Shown: positions 23,241 through 31,493, numbered from the stretch's first letter. The stretch is 43,647 nucleotides of DNA from Candidatus Dormiibacterota bacterium (GCA_003151935.1 PLYZ01000092.1:1-43647), one strand, 5' to 3'. Notes: generated from the letters alone by a model not told the origin. Numbers and translations: made by a program.

Positions 23241-23660
23241 TTAGCCTGCCAGGTACTTGACCATGCGGAAGCTGACGTGCCCTGTGGTGGGCTCGACCTG
23301 CGGCCGGAAGTCGTCGACGAAGCAGCGGATCATCTCGTAAGCGAGCCGCTGCAGCTCCGGGTCGACCTCGGTATCGTGCTTCGGCGCCGGGACGGCGTTG
23401 CCGGTCGGCATCAGGTCGACGTCGACCACCAGCGCCCGGTTGGTTGCGAAGTAGGTGAGCTTGAGGTCGGCCGGCGAGCCGAGGTCGTTCGCGGCCGCGA
23501 TCGCGCTGTCGCACGCCTGTGTCAGCGCGATGGTCAGCTCGTCGAGGTCGACCAGGCTGAAACCCAGCTGGCCGCCAAGCGTCGTGGCCACCCTCTTGGC
23601 GACCGGAATGAACGCCGGCGAGGCCGGGATCTTCAGCTCTGCCAGGTTGCGCTTTGCCAA
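23241..23660 (-). CDS. RsbW-like (GHKL-fold) protein, probable anti-sigma partner
   Basis: This 139-residue protein matches the outline of RsbW/SpoIIAB anti-sigma kinases: SPAFIPVAKRVATTLGGQLGF, then DLDELTIALTQACDSAIAAAND at the N-box position and HVSFRMVKYL at the end. The catalytic residues differ. The usual EACTNA reads QACDSA, and the expected G1 (DxGxG) and G2 (GLGL) boxes are absent (VDLMPTGNAVP and DPELQRLAYEMI stand there). It may bind the sigma factor without kinase activity. It lies directly upstream of the sigma gene on the same strand. An alternative is an unrelated histidine-kinase-like regulator. Confidence 0.7.
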   Translation of the reverse strand: MAKRNLAELKIPASPAFIPVAKRVATTLGGQLGFSLVDLDELTIALTQACDSAIAAANDLGSPADLKLTYFATNRALVVDVDLMPTGNAVPAPKHDTEVDPELQRLAYEMIRCFVDDFRPQVEPTTGHVSFRMVKYLAG

Positions 23661-23687
23661 TCGATCCTCTTCCTTTTATTCCTTGAA

Positions 23688-24020
23688 CTATTCCTTGTCT
23701 TGCGTGGCTTGCTGCATCTTGCGCGTGGCTGTCGCTTCCAGCTCTTCGCGCTTGCGCTTGGCGGCCGCGACTCCGTCCTGGATCGCTTTGCCGACCGGGT
23801 GGTCCGGGTCGATGACCATCTGCCGCGCCCGCTGCGCCGCATCCTTCGCCCGCTGCACCGGTTCGCTTCCGCTGAGCTCGATGGTCTTGCTGCGCAGGCT
23901 GTCGACCTGTGATCTTCCCGGGCCGGATGCGATGTAGGCGCCCGCAGCCAGGCCGATCAGGCCGCCCAGCACGAACCAACCGAAACCGCCGCCGCCGCCG
24001 CCGTTACCCTCGTCAGCCAT
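23688..24020 (-). CDS. YtxH-like small membrane protein
   Basis: A 110-residue protein with a Gly-rich start (MADEGNGGGGGGFGW), one membrane segment FVLGGLIGLAAGAYIAS (about 16-32) and a long charged, Ala/Arg/Gln-rich helical tail. This matches the YtxH layout, whose founder is a general-stress protein in Bacillus. The function is unknown. It lies between the DUF948-like and RsbW-like genes, and this trio with a SigB-type factor fits a stress-response unit. ATG 24020 starts it, two bases after the DUF948 gene stop. Confidence 0.65.
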   Translation of the reverse strand: MADEGNGGGGGGFGWFVLGGLIGLAAGAYIASGPGRSQVDSLRSKTIELSGSEPVQRAKDAAQRARQMVIDPDHPVGKAIQDGVAAAKRKREELEATATRKMQQATQDKE

Positions 24021-24022
24021 CT

Positions 24023-24346
24023 CTAGCCTCCTAATACAGTTCGAACTAGGCTCTGCCCCGCCACCTTGACGCCATGAGCGGCGGACTTGATACCGCGACC
24101 AACCGCCGCCGCGCCGCCGCCCGCCGTCCGCAGGCCGACGTTGACGCCGGCCGTGATGTCGTTGACGTTCCCGATCGTCTGGCGGACCTCGGGCAGCGTC
24201 TCCTTCATCTCTTCATTGGTCGTGTCCAGCAGCTCCTCCACGGCTCCGAGCGTTCCGCGCAGCCGGATCAGCACCGCGGCCAGGGCCAGCGCCACCACCA
24301 GGGCGGCCACCCCGAACGCCAGCCACATGAAGCTCTGACTGCTCAT
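24023..24346 (-). CDS. DUF948-like membrane protein
   Basis: A 107-residue protein with one N-terminal membrane helix (SSQSFMWLAFGVAALVVALALAAVLI, about 2-27). A helical, Glu/Asn-rich stretch follows (LGAVEELLDTTNEEMKETLPEVRQTIGNVNDIT) and resembles DUF948 coiled-coil proteins often encoded beside YtxH. The role is unknown. ATG 24346 starts it. The order with YtxH is a known Gram-positive pairing. Confidence 0.65.
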   Translation of the reverse strand: MSSQSFMWLAFGVAALVVALALAAVLIRLRGTLGAVEELLDTTNEEMKETLPEVRQTIGNVNDITAGVNVGLRTAGGGAAAVGRGIKSAAHGVKVAGQSLVRTVLGG

Positions 24347-24391
24347 CCTGTGAATACCCCGTGGTCCGAGCCCGCAAACACAACCGCAATC

Positions 24392-24706
24392 TTAAGTGCG
24401 AGCGCCGGGGTTGCTGGGCTTTGGCTCCTTCGGCTCTGAGCTTGGGCGTGGCACGAACCGCGCGAGAGGCTGAAGCAGAAGCGCGAACACGGCGGCCGGC
24501 AGCAGGTCGGCCTGCCCCAAGCGGGTCGAGGGAAGACCCAGGAAATCCCAGAGCTGGCCGAGGGCGAAGCCGGCCGCGGTCATCAGGAGGATGGGTATGT
24601 AAGCGCGGCGGCGGTACGGCAGGAACGCAAAGAACAGCTGGGAGAGGATGAGGACCGCGAGAACCCCCACGATCGCGCCCGGGGGGATCAGCTTCAGCAG
24701 GTTCAC
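24392..24706 (-). CDS. Small integral membrane protein, unknown function
   Basis: A 104-residue protein with about three hydrophobic segments (about 11-30, 37-52 and 68-84) and a Pro/Ser/Glu-rich soluble tail. I recognise no family. GTG 24706 is preceded by a strong Shine-Dalgarno GGAGGG (24718-24713) six bases away, so the start is well supported. The gene is first in the unit that leads to DUF948, YtxH, the RsbW-like protein and the sigma factor. The 222-nt structured region upstream may be its leader. Confidence 0.65.
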   Translation of the reverse strand: MNLLKLIPPGAIVGVLAVLILSQLFFAFLPYRRRAYIPILLMTAAGFALGQLWDFLGLPSTRLGQADLLPAAVFALLLQPLARFVPRPSSEPKEPKPSNPGART

Positions 24707-24928
24707 GGCGCTCCCTCCGGGTCACGGGGGTGGGTTGTCCTGAGCGAGCTCAGGTGGGTCCCCTGCCTTGGCTCTCCAAGTCCCGTCTTAGGGGGGTCCC
24801 CGCGAAATCGAACATTTCGTGGGGTCCTCTAGCGGGCATTTGGTCGGCTTTCCGGACTCCGGGGTCCCTAATGCTGTCTAGTTGGGCAACGCGCACATCG
24901 CCCGCAGCCCTTCGGGAGCCAGCCAATA
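24707..24928 (-). promoter_or_regulatory. 222-nt structured gap, possible 5' leader of the sigma-factor unit
   Basis: No coding frame of note is seen here. Three inverted repeats are present: TGAGC/GCTCA (24741-24752), CTTGG/CCAAG (24767-24780) and an 11-bp hairpin with one mismatch (24798-24808 / 24814-24824). Four copies of GGGTCCC-like words occur at 24756-24763, 24793-24801, 24821-24827 and 24861-24868. No known riboswitch core could be recognised. It may instead hold terminator and promoter parts between aspS and the next gene. Confidence 0.35.
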
Positions 24929-26686
24929 CTACGTGGGCTTCTTCGGCGGAACAACCTGGATATGGAGCTCTTCGAGCTGCGCGCCATCGACCTCCGAGGG
25001 CGCTCCCAGCATCAGGTCCGACATCGACTGGGTCTTGGGAAAGGCCACGACGTCGCGGATGTTGTCGGTGCCGCCGAGCATCATCACGATGCGGTCGATG
25101 CCCGGCGCGATACCGCCGTGGGGCGGCACGCCGTACGTGAAGGCCTGGAGCAGTGTCCCGAAGCGGGCGCGGATGGTCTCGAGCGGCATGCCCAGGAGCT
25201 GGAACACCCGCTCCTGCATCGCAGGGTCGTAGATCCGAAGGCTTCCACCACCCAGCTCGTAGCCGTTGCAGACGATGTCGTATGCGTGCGCGCGCACGTC
25301 GTATGGCCGCTCCTCGACGAACGTCATGTCCTCCTCGAACGGCCGTGTGAACGGATGATGCGCATAAGTGAGCTTGCCCTGGTCGTCCTCTTCGAAAAGG
25401 TAGGTCGGGTTGATCCAGAGGAACTTCCACTGGTCCTGTCTGATCAGCTTCCGGCGCCGCGCCACTTCCTGGCGGATCAGGCCCATCACCGTTTCGGCCT
25501 TGCGTTTTCGGTCCGCCACCAACAGGACCAGGTCGCCGTCTTCGGCACCGGTCGCGTGCCTGATACCCGCGATCTCGGCCTCCGAGAGGAACTTGTCGAT
25601 CGTGCTGCCCGGCAGCCATGCCATTCCTTTTCCACCCGCCCCTTTCGCCATGGTGACCAGGTCGTCAAGATCGCGGCGAGGCATGTCGCGGCCACCCGGG
25701 ACTCTCATACCCCGGACCACGCCTCCCGCATCGAGTGCTCCGCGGAAGATCTGCGCTTTCGTGCCGGCGAGAACCTGGCCCAGGTCGGCGATCTCGAGGT
25801 CGTGACGGAGGTCGGGCTTGTCAGTGCCGAACCGGAGCAGCGACTCCTTGATGTCCAGGCGTGGAAAGGGAGTCGCCAGCTCGACTCCCAGGATGTCGCG
25901 CCACAGCTTGCTGAACAGCGCCTCGATCAAGCCGAAGACGTCTTCCTCGTCGCAGAAGGACATCTCGACATCGAGCTGGGTGAACTCCGGCTGCCGGTCA
26001 GCCCGCAGGTTTTCGTCGCGAAAGCAGCGCGCGATCTGGTAGTACCGCTGCACGCCCGAGACCATCAGAAGCTGCTTCAACATCTGGGGTGCCTGAGGAA
26101 GGGCGTAAAAGCTGCCGGGATGCAAGCGCGACGGCACCAGGAAGTCGCGAGCACCCGATGGCGAGCTGCGTGTCAGGATCGGCGTCTCGACCTCGATGAA
26201 CTCGTTGCCGTCCATGAAGTCCCGGATGATCTTGTTGGCGCGGCTTCTCAGCTCGAGCATCTGCGTCATGCGCGGCCGGCGCAGGTCCAGGTACCGGTAC
26301 TCGAGTCGTGTCTTCTCGTCGGGTTCTTCGAGATCCTCGATCGGAAACGGCGTGGTCTCCGACGTGTTGACGACCTCGAGCTCGGAAGCGGTGACCTCCA
26401 CCTCGCCGGTCGGCATGCGCGGGTTTTCCGAACCTGCCGGCCGGTGGCCGACCGCGCCCTTGACGCGCACGACGTATTCGGACCTCAGGTCTGACGCGGC
26501 GGCATGCGCTTGCGGCGCGTTGGCCGGGTTGAACATCACCTGCACAGCGCCCCAGCGGTCGCGGAGGTCGATGAAAATCAGACCGCCATGGTCGCGCCGC
26601 CTGGCCACCCATCCAAACAGCTCGACCTCGCGGCCAACATCCTTTGCGCGGAGCGCTCCGCAATGCGGAGCGGAGTACCCGCTCAT
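24929..26686 (-). CDS. aspS: Aspartate--tRNA ligase
   Basis: Bacterial-type AspRS charges tRNA-Asp, and in organisms lacking AsnRS also tRNA-Asn. The 585-residue protein has the anticodon-binding domain (VELFGWVARRRDHGGLIFIDLRDRWG), motif 2 CFRDENLRADRQPEFTQLD, a GAD insertion and the C-terminal GGIAPGIDRIVMMLGGTDNIRDVVAFPK. ATG 26686 (MSGYSAPHCG) forms ATGA with the hisS stop; the GTG at 26713 would add nine unconserved residues. hisS-aspS adjacency is common. Discrimination between Asp and Asn tRNAs cannot be judged from the sequence alone. Confidence 0.96.
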   Translation of the reverse strand: MSGYSAPHCGALRAKDVGREVELFGWVARRRDHGGLIFIDLRDRWGAVQVMFNPANAPQAHAAASDLRSEYVVRVKGAVGHRPAGSENPRMPTGEVEVTASELEVVNTSETTPFPIEDLEEPDEKTRLEYRYLDLRRPRMTQMLELRSRANKIIRDFMDGNEFIEVETPILTRSSPSGARDFLVPSRLHPGSFYALPQAPQMLKQLLMVSGVQRYYQIARCFRDENLRADRQPEFTQLDVEMSFCDEEDVFGLIEALFSKLWRDILGVELATPFPRLDIKESLLRFGTDKPDLRHDLEIADLGQVLAGTKAQIFRGALDAGGVVRGMRVPGGRDMPRRDLDDLVTMAKGAGGKGMAWLPGSTIDKFLSEAEIAGIRHATGAEDGDLVLLVADRKRKAETVMGLIRQEVARRRKLIRQDQWKFLWINPTYLFEEDDQGKLTYAHHPFTRPFEEDMTFVEERPYDVRAHAYDIVCNGYELGGGSLRIYDPAMQERVFQLLGMPLETIRARFGTLLQAFTYGVPPHGGIAPGIDRIVMMLGGTDNIRDVVAFPKTQSMSDLMLGAPSEVDGAQLEELHIQVVPPKKPT

Positions 26687-27939
26687 GCCAGACGCGCGGG
26701 GAGGTCGTCCCACGCGACTTCCGCCTGCTCCCCGCTCGCCATGTTTTTGAGCTGCGCCACGCGCCGGCCGGCCTCACTCGCGCTGAGCAGCACCACCCAC
26801 CGGGAACCGAGCTTGTTTGCCGATCGCATTTTTGCCCTCAGGCTCTTGGGCTCATAGTCGACGGCCACCGATATGGCGGTGCGGCAAATCCGGGCGACCT
26901 CGGCGGCGGCGACCTCCAGGCCGGCATCCGCCAGCACCAGGACTTCCGCCAGCGGCGCCGCGATCACCTCCGCGCCGGTCTCCTTCATCATCTCGGTCAC
27001 GCGGTCCAATCCGCTGGCAAAGCCCACCCCCGGGGTCGCAGGCCATCCCTCGGCCTCCGCCAAACCGTCGTAACGTCCCCCACCCCCCAGCGCGTCCTGG
27101 GACCCATCGCGGTTGGCCGGGTAAAACTCGAAGACGGTTCGGGTGTAGTAGTCGAGTCCGCGCACAAGATAAGGATCGTGGCGGTATTCGATGCCGGCCG
27201 CATCGAGCAGGCGGCGGACCGCCGTCCAGGCGGCCGCGCACTCCTCACACAGGTGGTCGGTGATGCGAGGGGCGTCGACCTTGAATGGCTGACACTGCGG
27301 CACCTTGCAGTCAAGCAGGAGAAGAGGGTTGGACTCGAGGCGGCGCTGGCAATCGCCATGCAGCTGATCCTTCAACGGACGGTAGTACGCCCGCAACAGA
27401 TCCAGGTAAGCGGGACGGCATTTCGCGTCCCCGATCGAGTTGAGGTCCATCCTCAGGTCACCGAGGCCGATCTCGCGGAGCCACGTCGCGGCAATCTCGA
27501 TCACCTCGGCATCGAGAGCAGGACTCTCGCCGCCGATGGCCTCCACGTCGAGCTGGAAGAACTGGCGGTAGCGACCCTTTTGTGGGCGGTTGTAGCGAAA
27601 CATCGGACCGATGAGAAACAATCGTGCCGGCTGCGGCAACTGGTTGAGGTGGCCTTCGAAGTACGCGCGGACAACGCCCGCGGTGGCCTCGGGACGCAGT
27701 GCGAGCTTTCGCCCGCCGCGGTCCTCGAAACGGTAGAGCTCTTTGGCGACGGCGTCGGTATCCTCGCCAACGCGCTCGATCAGCTCGGCCGCCTCGATCA
27801 CGGGGGTCACGATCTCCTCGTAGCCGAAGCGCCGCGCCACGTCCGCCGCGGCCTTCTCGGCCACGCGCCAGATCCCGCGGTCCTTCGGAAGGATGTCGCG
27901 CATTCCACGGACGGCCCTCATCGGTTCGTATCGAGGCAT
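26683..27939 (-). CDS. hisS: Histidine--tRNA ligase
   Basis: HisRS charges tRNA-His. The 418-residue protein begins with MRAVRGMRDILPKD, the typical N-terminus, and has FRYNRPQKGRYRQFFQLDVE (motif 2). It also has the class signature LVRGLDYYTRTVFEF and GGGGRYDGL, and an anticodon-binding C-terminus. ATG 27939 and an in-frame ATG 27921 are both possible. A TACAAT hexamer lies 10 nt upstream of the first, consistent with a leaderless transcript. It is the first gene of the long minus-strand run. Confidence 0.95.
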   Translation of the reverse strand: MPRYEPMRAVRGMRDILPKDRGIWRVAEKAAADVARRFGYEEIVTPVIEAAELIERVGEDTDAVAKELYRFEDRGGRKLALRPEATAGVVRAYFEGHLNQLPQPARLFLIGPMFRYNRPQKGRYRQFFQLDVEAIGGESPALDAEVIEIAATWLREIGLGDLRMDLNSIGDAKCRPAYLDLLRAYYRPLKDQLHGDCQRRLESNPLLLLDCKVPQCQPFKVDAPRITDHLCEECAAAWTAVRRLLDAAGIEYRHDPYLVRGLDYYTRTVFEFYPANRDGSQDALGGGGRYDGLAEAEGWPATPGVGFASGLDRVTEMMKETGAEVIAAPLAEVLVLADAGLEVAAAEVARICRTAISVAVDYEPKSLRAKMRSANKLGSRWVVLLSASEAGRRVAQLKNMASGEQAEVAWDDLPARLA

Positions 27940-27943
27940 AAGA

Positions 27944-27973
27944 GTGACGATTGTAAGAACCTCCCGTTACTAT
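27944..27973 (+). promoter_or_regulatory. Putative promoter for the small membrane gene (GTGACG, 18 bp, TACTAT)
   Basis: A -35-like GTGACG (27944-27949), 18-bp spacer and -10 TACTAT (27968-27973), nine bases before GTG 27983. It overlaps the candidate hisS promoter on the other strand, so the two could compete. The -35 matches TTGACA at four of six positions. Confidence 0.35.
27950..27955 (-). promoter_or_regulatory. Putative -10 element for hisS (TACAAT)
   Basis: TACAAT on the minus strand, 10 nt before ATG 27939. There is no room for an SD-bearing leader, so the mRNA would be leaderless or nearly so. The best-placed -35 (27978-27973) reads GACTGA, a weak match. Similar spacing occurs at two other divergent starts. 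Confidence 0.35.
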
Positions 27974-27982
27974 CAGTCGCCG

Positions 27983-28321
27983 GTGACCACGCCCCTTGTC
28001 CAGATCGTCTCACTGGTGCTTGCCGCACTCGCCTTGATCATGGGCGCCTATCTGCTCATCCTTGGCAAGCGGCCATGGCGGGGCGGCGAGGACGTCCGGG
28101 TGGTGGCGCCGCGCGTCAGGCTGCTGGGTCTCAGCTACATCCTTGTCTTCGGCGCGGCGATGATCCAGATCATCAGCCAGCCCCAAGGCGTCGAGGCCGA
28201 GGCGCTTGGTGGGTTGATGGTCCTGGGCGGCGTGATCGTGATCGTCGTCGTCTTGCTCGAGGCGCGAGCCTCACGGCTCGCCGGGCATGAGGATCGCCTG
28301 GACAGCCGCCTCAAGAGCTAG
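27983..28321 (+). CDS. Small three-helix membrane protein, unknown function
   Basis: A 112-residue integral membrane protein with three hydrophobic segments (about 4-26, 46-63 and 75-95) and a short basic or acidic C-terminus. No family recognised. GTG 27983 gives MTTPLVQIVSLVLAALAL; longer starts upstream would read through the hisS promoter area. It is alone between the divergent hisS gene and the convergent kinase gene. A hairpin pair follows its stop. Confidence 0.65.
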   Translation: MTTPLVQIVSLVLAALALIMGAYLLILGKRPWRGGEDVRVVAPRVRLLGLSYILVFGAAMIQIISQPQGVEAEALGGLMVLGGVIVIVVVLLEARASRLAGHEDRLDSRLKS

Positions 28322-28337
28322 AGCAGAACAAGCCACA

Positions 28338-28387
28338 CCGCCCCCCACCCGGCCCTTCGGGCCACCCTGCCCCTACGGGGGAGGGCA
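28338..28387. terminator. Hairpin pair between convergent genes
   Basis: Two adjacent inverted repeats, GGCCC/GGGCC around TTC (28351-28363) and TGCCC/GGGCA (28368-28387), lie between the stops of a plus-strand gene (28321) and a minus-strand gene (28393). They could end transcription from either side. No U-tract is seen, so action by structure alone is uncertain. The C-rich style resembles repeated palindromic elements of high-GC genomes. Confidence 0.4.
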
Positions 28388-28392
28388 CGGAT

Positions 28393-30003
28393 TTAGAGCC
28401 CAGCCTGCTCGCGGGTTGTTCGGTACCCAGCTGCTGCTTTGAATGCTTCGACCAGGTCGTCCAGGTGTACCGGCTTGCTCATGTAGTCGTCGAATCCCGC
28501 TTTCAGGCAGCGCTCTTCGTCCCCCGGGCCGGCCATGGCGGTCAGCGCGATCAGCCGGGGCCGGCTCCCGCGCGGCCAACGCCGGCAGATCGCCTCCGCC
28601 GCGGCCAGGCCGTCCATCTCCGGCATCAGGACGTCCATGAGCAGTGCGTCGTACGGCTCCTGTGCCACCGCGGCCACCGCCTCACGGCCGTTCGAGACGA
28701 CGTCAGCTTGATGCCCGAGCTTGACGACCAGCCGTTTCAGAAGGTTCTGGTTGAGGGCGTTGTCGTCGGCGATCAGGACATGCAGCGCCCCCGGAACCAC
28801 CTCGACCTGCGGTTTCGGCACCGCGGCCCCGTGAACCCCGACCTGGACCATGACGTCGTGCAGCGTGCGGGCCGCCACCGGTTTTGTCAGCGTGGCCTGG
28901 ATCACGCCGCTGTCGGCGGCCTCCGCGACCTCCGGGCCGGGAGCGGCAACCGCGATCAGCACGATCGGGAGCTGGTCCGCGCGCTTCAGCGCGCGCAGCA
29001 TGGTGGAGAGCCCGAGCCCGTCGAGGACAGGGGGCCGGTGCTCGACGACCGCGATGTCAAACGGGTGTCCTGCTTTTACGACGCCCAGGGCCTCTTCGGG
29101 CGTGGCGGCCGTGGCCGTCGCTCCCCACTGTTCTGACTGCAGAGCGAGCACGCGCCGCTCGGTCGGGTCCGAGGTCACGACCAGCACCCGCATCGCTTCG
29201 AGCGTCAGCTGCGACGTGGTCACCGTCGCCGGCAGGACCTCGGCCAGGATCGTGAACTGAAAAGACGTGCCGGCGTCCGGACCGGCCTCGACGCCGCCCT
29301 GCTCGACCCGAAGCTCGCCGTCCATCAGCTCGACCAGGCGCTTGGTGGTCGCGAGGTTCAGGATCGCCAGCCGGTCACCCGGCTCCGGGCGGTCGCGAGG
29401 GGTTGAGACGCCGTCGAGCCCACCGCGCAAGATCCTGGCCGGGATACCACGGCCAGTGTCGCGAACCATGAAGCTCAGCGCGACCAGGCCACCTCTGTCC
29501 TCGAAGCCCAGCTCGACGCCCACGCCGCCCCGGAAGGTGCGCTCGATCCCTCCATGCAGGAGCGAGAGCACGATCTGCTCCAGCCGGCGAGAGTCGCCAA
29601 CAATGACGCTGGGCACGTCCGGCGCCGCCTGGAAGGAGAGGTCGAGGCCTTTGGCCCCCGCCGCATCGGCGACGAGTCCGATGCAGCTCTCGACGCTGGC
29701 GCGGACATCGAACGGATGAAGTGCAAGCTCGAACGCGCCACTCTGGATGGTGGCGGCGTCGAGGACGTCGTCGACCAACCTGGCGATCTGCTCGGCGCCG
29801 ATCTCCACGATCGAGGCGAGCTCGCGCTCCTCGTTGGAAGCGGCGCTGCCGGACAGCAGCCCTGCTGCTCCGACCACGGCGTTCAGCTGGTTGCGCACCT
29901 GGTGACCGAAGTCTGCGAGCAGCTCGGCATCCAGCACGCCGGGCTGCGGCACACCGTTCGTATGTGGACCTCCTTCCACCGGCTTCGCCTCCTGTTCGCT
30001 CAT
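28393..30003 (-). CDS. Hybrid histidine kinase with partly degenerate domains
   Basis: The 536-residue protein has no membrane segment. HisKA begins FGHQVRNQLNAVVGAAG with His34 as the expected phospho-acceptor. The HATPase domain keeps DTGRGIPARI (G1). Its N-box reads LSLLHGGIERTF with no Asn, and the region expected to hold GLGL reads GDRLAILNLATTKRLVELM. A first receiver-like domain has Glu where the phospho-Asp should be (VVEHRPPVLDG). The last domain is a normal receiver with LLMDVLMPEMDG and a Lys in KPVHLDD. ATG 30003 overlaps the cpaF stop by one base, so it is probably coupled to the pilus ATPase. Whether it signals is unknown. Confidence 0.85.
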   Translation of the reverse strand: MSEQEAKPVEGGPHTNGVPQPGVLDAELLADFGHQVRNQLNAVVGAAGLLSGSAASNEERELASIVEIGAEQIARLVDDVLDAATIQSGAFELALHPFDVRASVESCIGLVADAAGAKGLDLSFQAAPDVPSVIVGDSRRLEQIVLSLLHGGIERTFRGGVGVELGFEDRGGLVALSFMVRDTGRGIPARILRGGLDGVSTPRDRPEPGDRLAILNLATTKRLVELMDGELRVEQGGVEAGPDAGTSFQFTILAEVLPATVTTSQLTLEAMRVLVVTSDPTERRVLALQSEQWGATATAATPEEALGVVKAGHPFDIAVVEHRPPVLDGLGLSTMLRALKRADQLPIVLIAVAAPGPEVAEAADSGVIQATLTKPVAARTLHDVMVQVGVHGAAVPKPQVEVVPGALHVLIADDNALNQNLLKRLVVKLGHQADVVSNGREAVAAVAQEPYDALLMDVLMPEMDGLAAAEAICRRWPRGSRPRLIALTAMAGPGDEERCLKAGFDDYMSKPVHLDDLVEAFKAAAGYRTTREQAGL

Positions 30004-31493
30004 CAGTACAGCTGCTCCGGAGGAGGCTGACTCGTGGCCGCAAACAGCGAGTCCGGCAGCTGAACTCCGTTGGACACGAAATGCTGCTGAAAGATCGACT
30101 GAGCGCCCGTCGCCGTGTGATAGCCGACGGCCCGCCCGTCCGGGGTCACACCGACCTGGTGGAAGACGAAGATCTCCTGAAGGGCGATCTCGCCTTCGAC
30201 CAATCCCATCACCTCCGCGATGCTCACGACCTTGCGAGCACCCCCGCGCAGCCGTTCGGTCTGCACGATGACGTTCACGGCGGATGTGATCTGGCTCCGG
30301 ATGGCGCGCGATGGAAGCTCGGTGCCGGCCAGCAAGACCAGCGTCTCGAGGCGACCGAGGGCATCGCGCGGGTTGTTCGCATGCAGGGTGCTCATCGATC
30401 CGTCGTGGCCTGTGTTCATCGCCTGGAGCATGTCGAGCGCCTCGGGTCCGCGACACTCGCCGACGATAATGCGGTCGGGCCGCATGCGCAGCGAGTTGCG
30501 CACAAGGTCGCGGATCGAGATTGCGCCCCGGCCTTCGACGTTCTGCGGCTTGGACTCGAGGCTGATCACGTGAACCTGGCGCAGCCGGAGCTCGGCCGCG
30601 TCCTCGCACGTGACGATACGTTCGGTCGCGGGGATGAAGCCAGAAAGGACATTGAGGAGGGATGTTTTGCCCGACCCGGTACCACCCGAGACGATGACGT
30701 TGAGCCGGGTCCTTACCGCGGCGTCCAGGTACACCATCATCGCCTCTGTCGCGCCGCCCGTCGAGATGATCTTCTCGGGAGAGAGGACCTCCCGCCCGAA
30801 CTTGCGGATCGTCAGACAGGGGCCGTAGATCGCGACCGGCGGGATCACAACGTTGACGCGTGATCCGTCCTTAAGCCTTGCGTCACACATCGGCTCCGAC
30901 TCGTCGACGCGGCGGCCGATCGTGGAGACGATGCGATCGATCACGCGTCGCAGGCTGTCCTCATCCTCAAATGCAAGGCTGGTGAGCTCGATCCGGCCGC
31001 GCCGTTCGACGAAGATCTGCTCCGGCCGGTTGACCATGATCTCGCTGACCTCAGGGTCCCGCAGGAGCGCTTCGAGCGGCCCGAGGCCGATGACCTCGTC
31101 GAACAGGATCTCGACCAGACGCTCCTTGTCGATCGCCGTGACCAGCGCAGCGGGTGGCTTGGACCGGAAGTGGTCCTCGGTGAGCTGCATCAACAGGCGC
31201 CGGATGCCGGCGCGGTTGTTGATGTCGATGGCGGCGGCGTGCCGGCTGAGCAGCTGGGCGTGAATCTCGCCTTTCGCCGCGGCAAGGGTCGGGCTCAGGA
31301 GAGCCGACGGCTCGGCGATGCGGAGCGGTTCGGTGATCGGTCCTGCGGGCGCCGCCCCGTCCCGGGGAACGATGCGCCGTTCGGCCGGAGCAACTATGAC
31401 GGCGCCGGTCGAAACCGGGCCGGCGCCAGGCGATGGCGGCGCCGGCGAGGGCACCTGTTGATAGCGGCGGTCGAACCGCTCCGAGAGCTTCAT
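30003..31493 (-). CDS. cpaF: Tad pilus assembly ATPase CpaF/TadA
   Basis: This hexameric secretion ATPase powers Tad/Flp pilus assembly. The 496-residue protein starts with a Pro/Ala-rich leader, then the N-terminal domain, and the Walker A GGTGSGKTS at about 268-276. The Asp box TCEDAAEL, MRPDRIIVGECRG (Walker B region) and TGHDGSMSTLHANNPRDALGRLE with the His box follow. ATG 31493 overlaps the HEAT gene stop as ATGA; upstream codons to 31640 are a shadow. CpaF here lies on the opposite strand from the other tad genes. Confidence 0.95.
   Translation of the reverse strand: MKLSERFDRRYQQVPSPAPPSPGAGPVSTGAVIVAPAERRIVPRDGAAPAGPITEPLRIAEPSALLSPTLAAAKGEIHAQLLSRHAAAIDINNRAGIRRLLMQLTEDHFRSKPPAALVTAIDKERLVEILFDEVIGLGPLEALLRDPEVSEIMVNRPEQIFVERRGRIELTSLAFEDEDSLRRVIDRIVSTIGRRVDESEPMCDARLKDGSRVNVVIPPVAIYGPCLTIRKFGREVLSPEKIISTGGATEAMMVYLDAAVRTRLNVIVSGGTGSGKTSLLNVLSGFIPATERIVTCEDAAELRLRQVHVISLESKPQNVEGRGAISIRDLVRNSLRMRPDRIIVGECRGPEALDMLQAMNTGHDGSMSTLHANNPRDALGRLETLVLLAGTELPSRAIRSQITSAVNVIVQTERLRGGARKVVSIAEVMGLVEGEIALQEIFVFHQVGVTPDGRAVGYHTATGAQSIFQQHFVSNGVQLPDSLFAATSQPPPEQLY

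Noticed and set aside
24962-26494. A long plus-strand open frame (510 codons) opposite aspS
   Set aside because: High GC leaves antisense frames open; the minus strand holds an unmistakable aspS with all motifs.
26644-28290. A long plus-strand open frame (548 codons) opposite hisS
   Set aside because: It lies opposite hisS, has no recognisable domain and reads through the next real gene in another frame.
30004-30609. N-terminal extension of the hybrid kinase
   Set aside because: The extra codons overlap cpaF out of frame and show no domain; ATG 30003 follows the cpaF stop.
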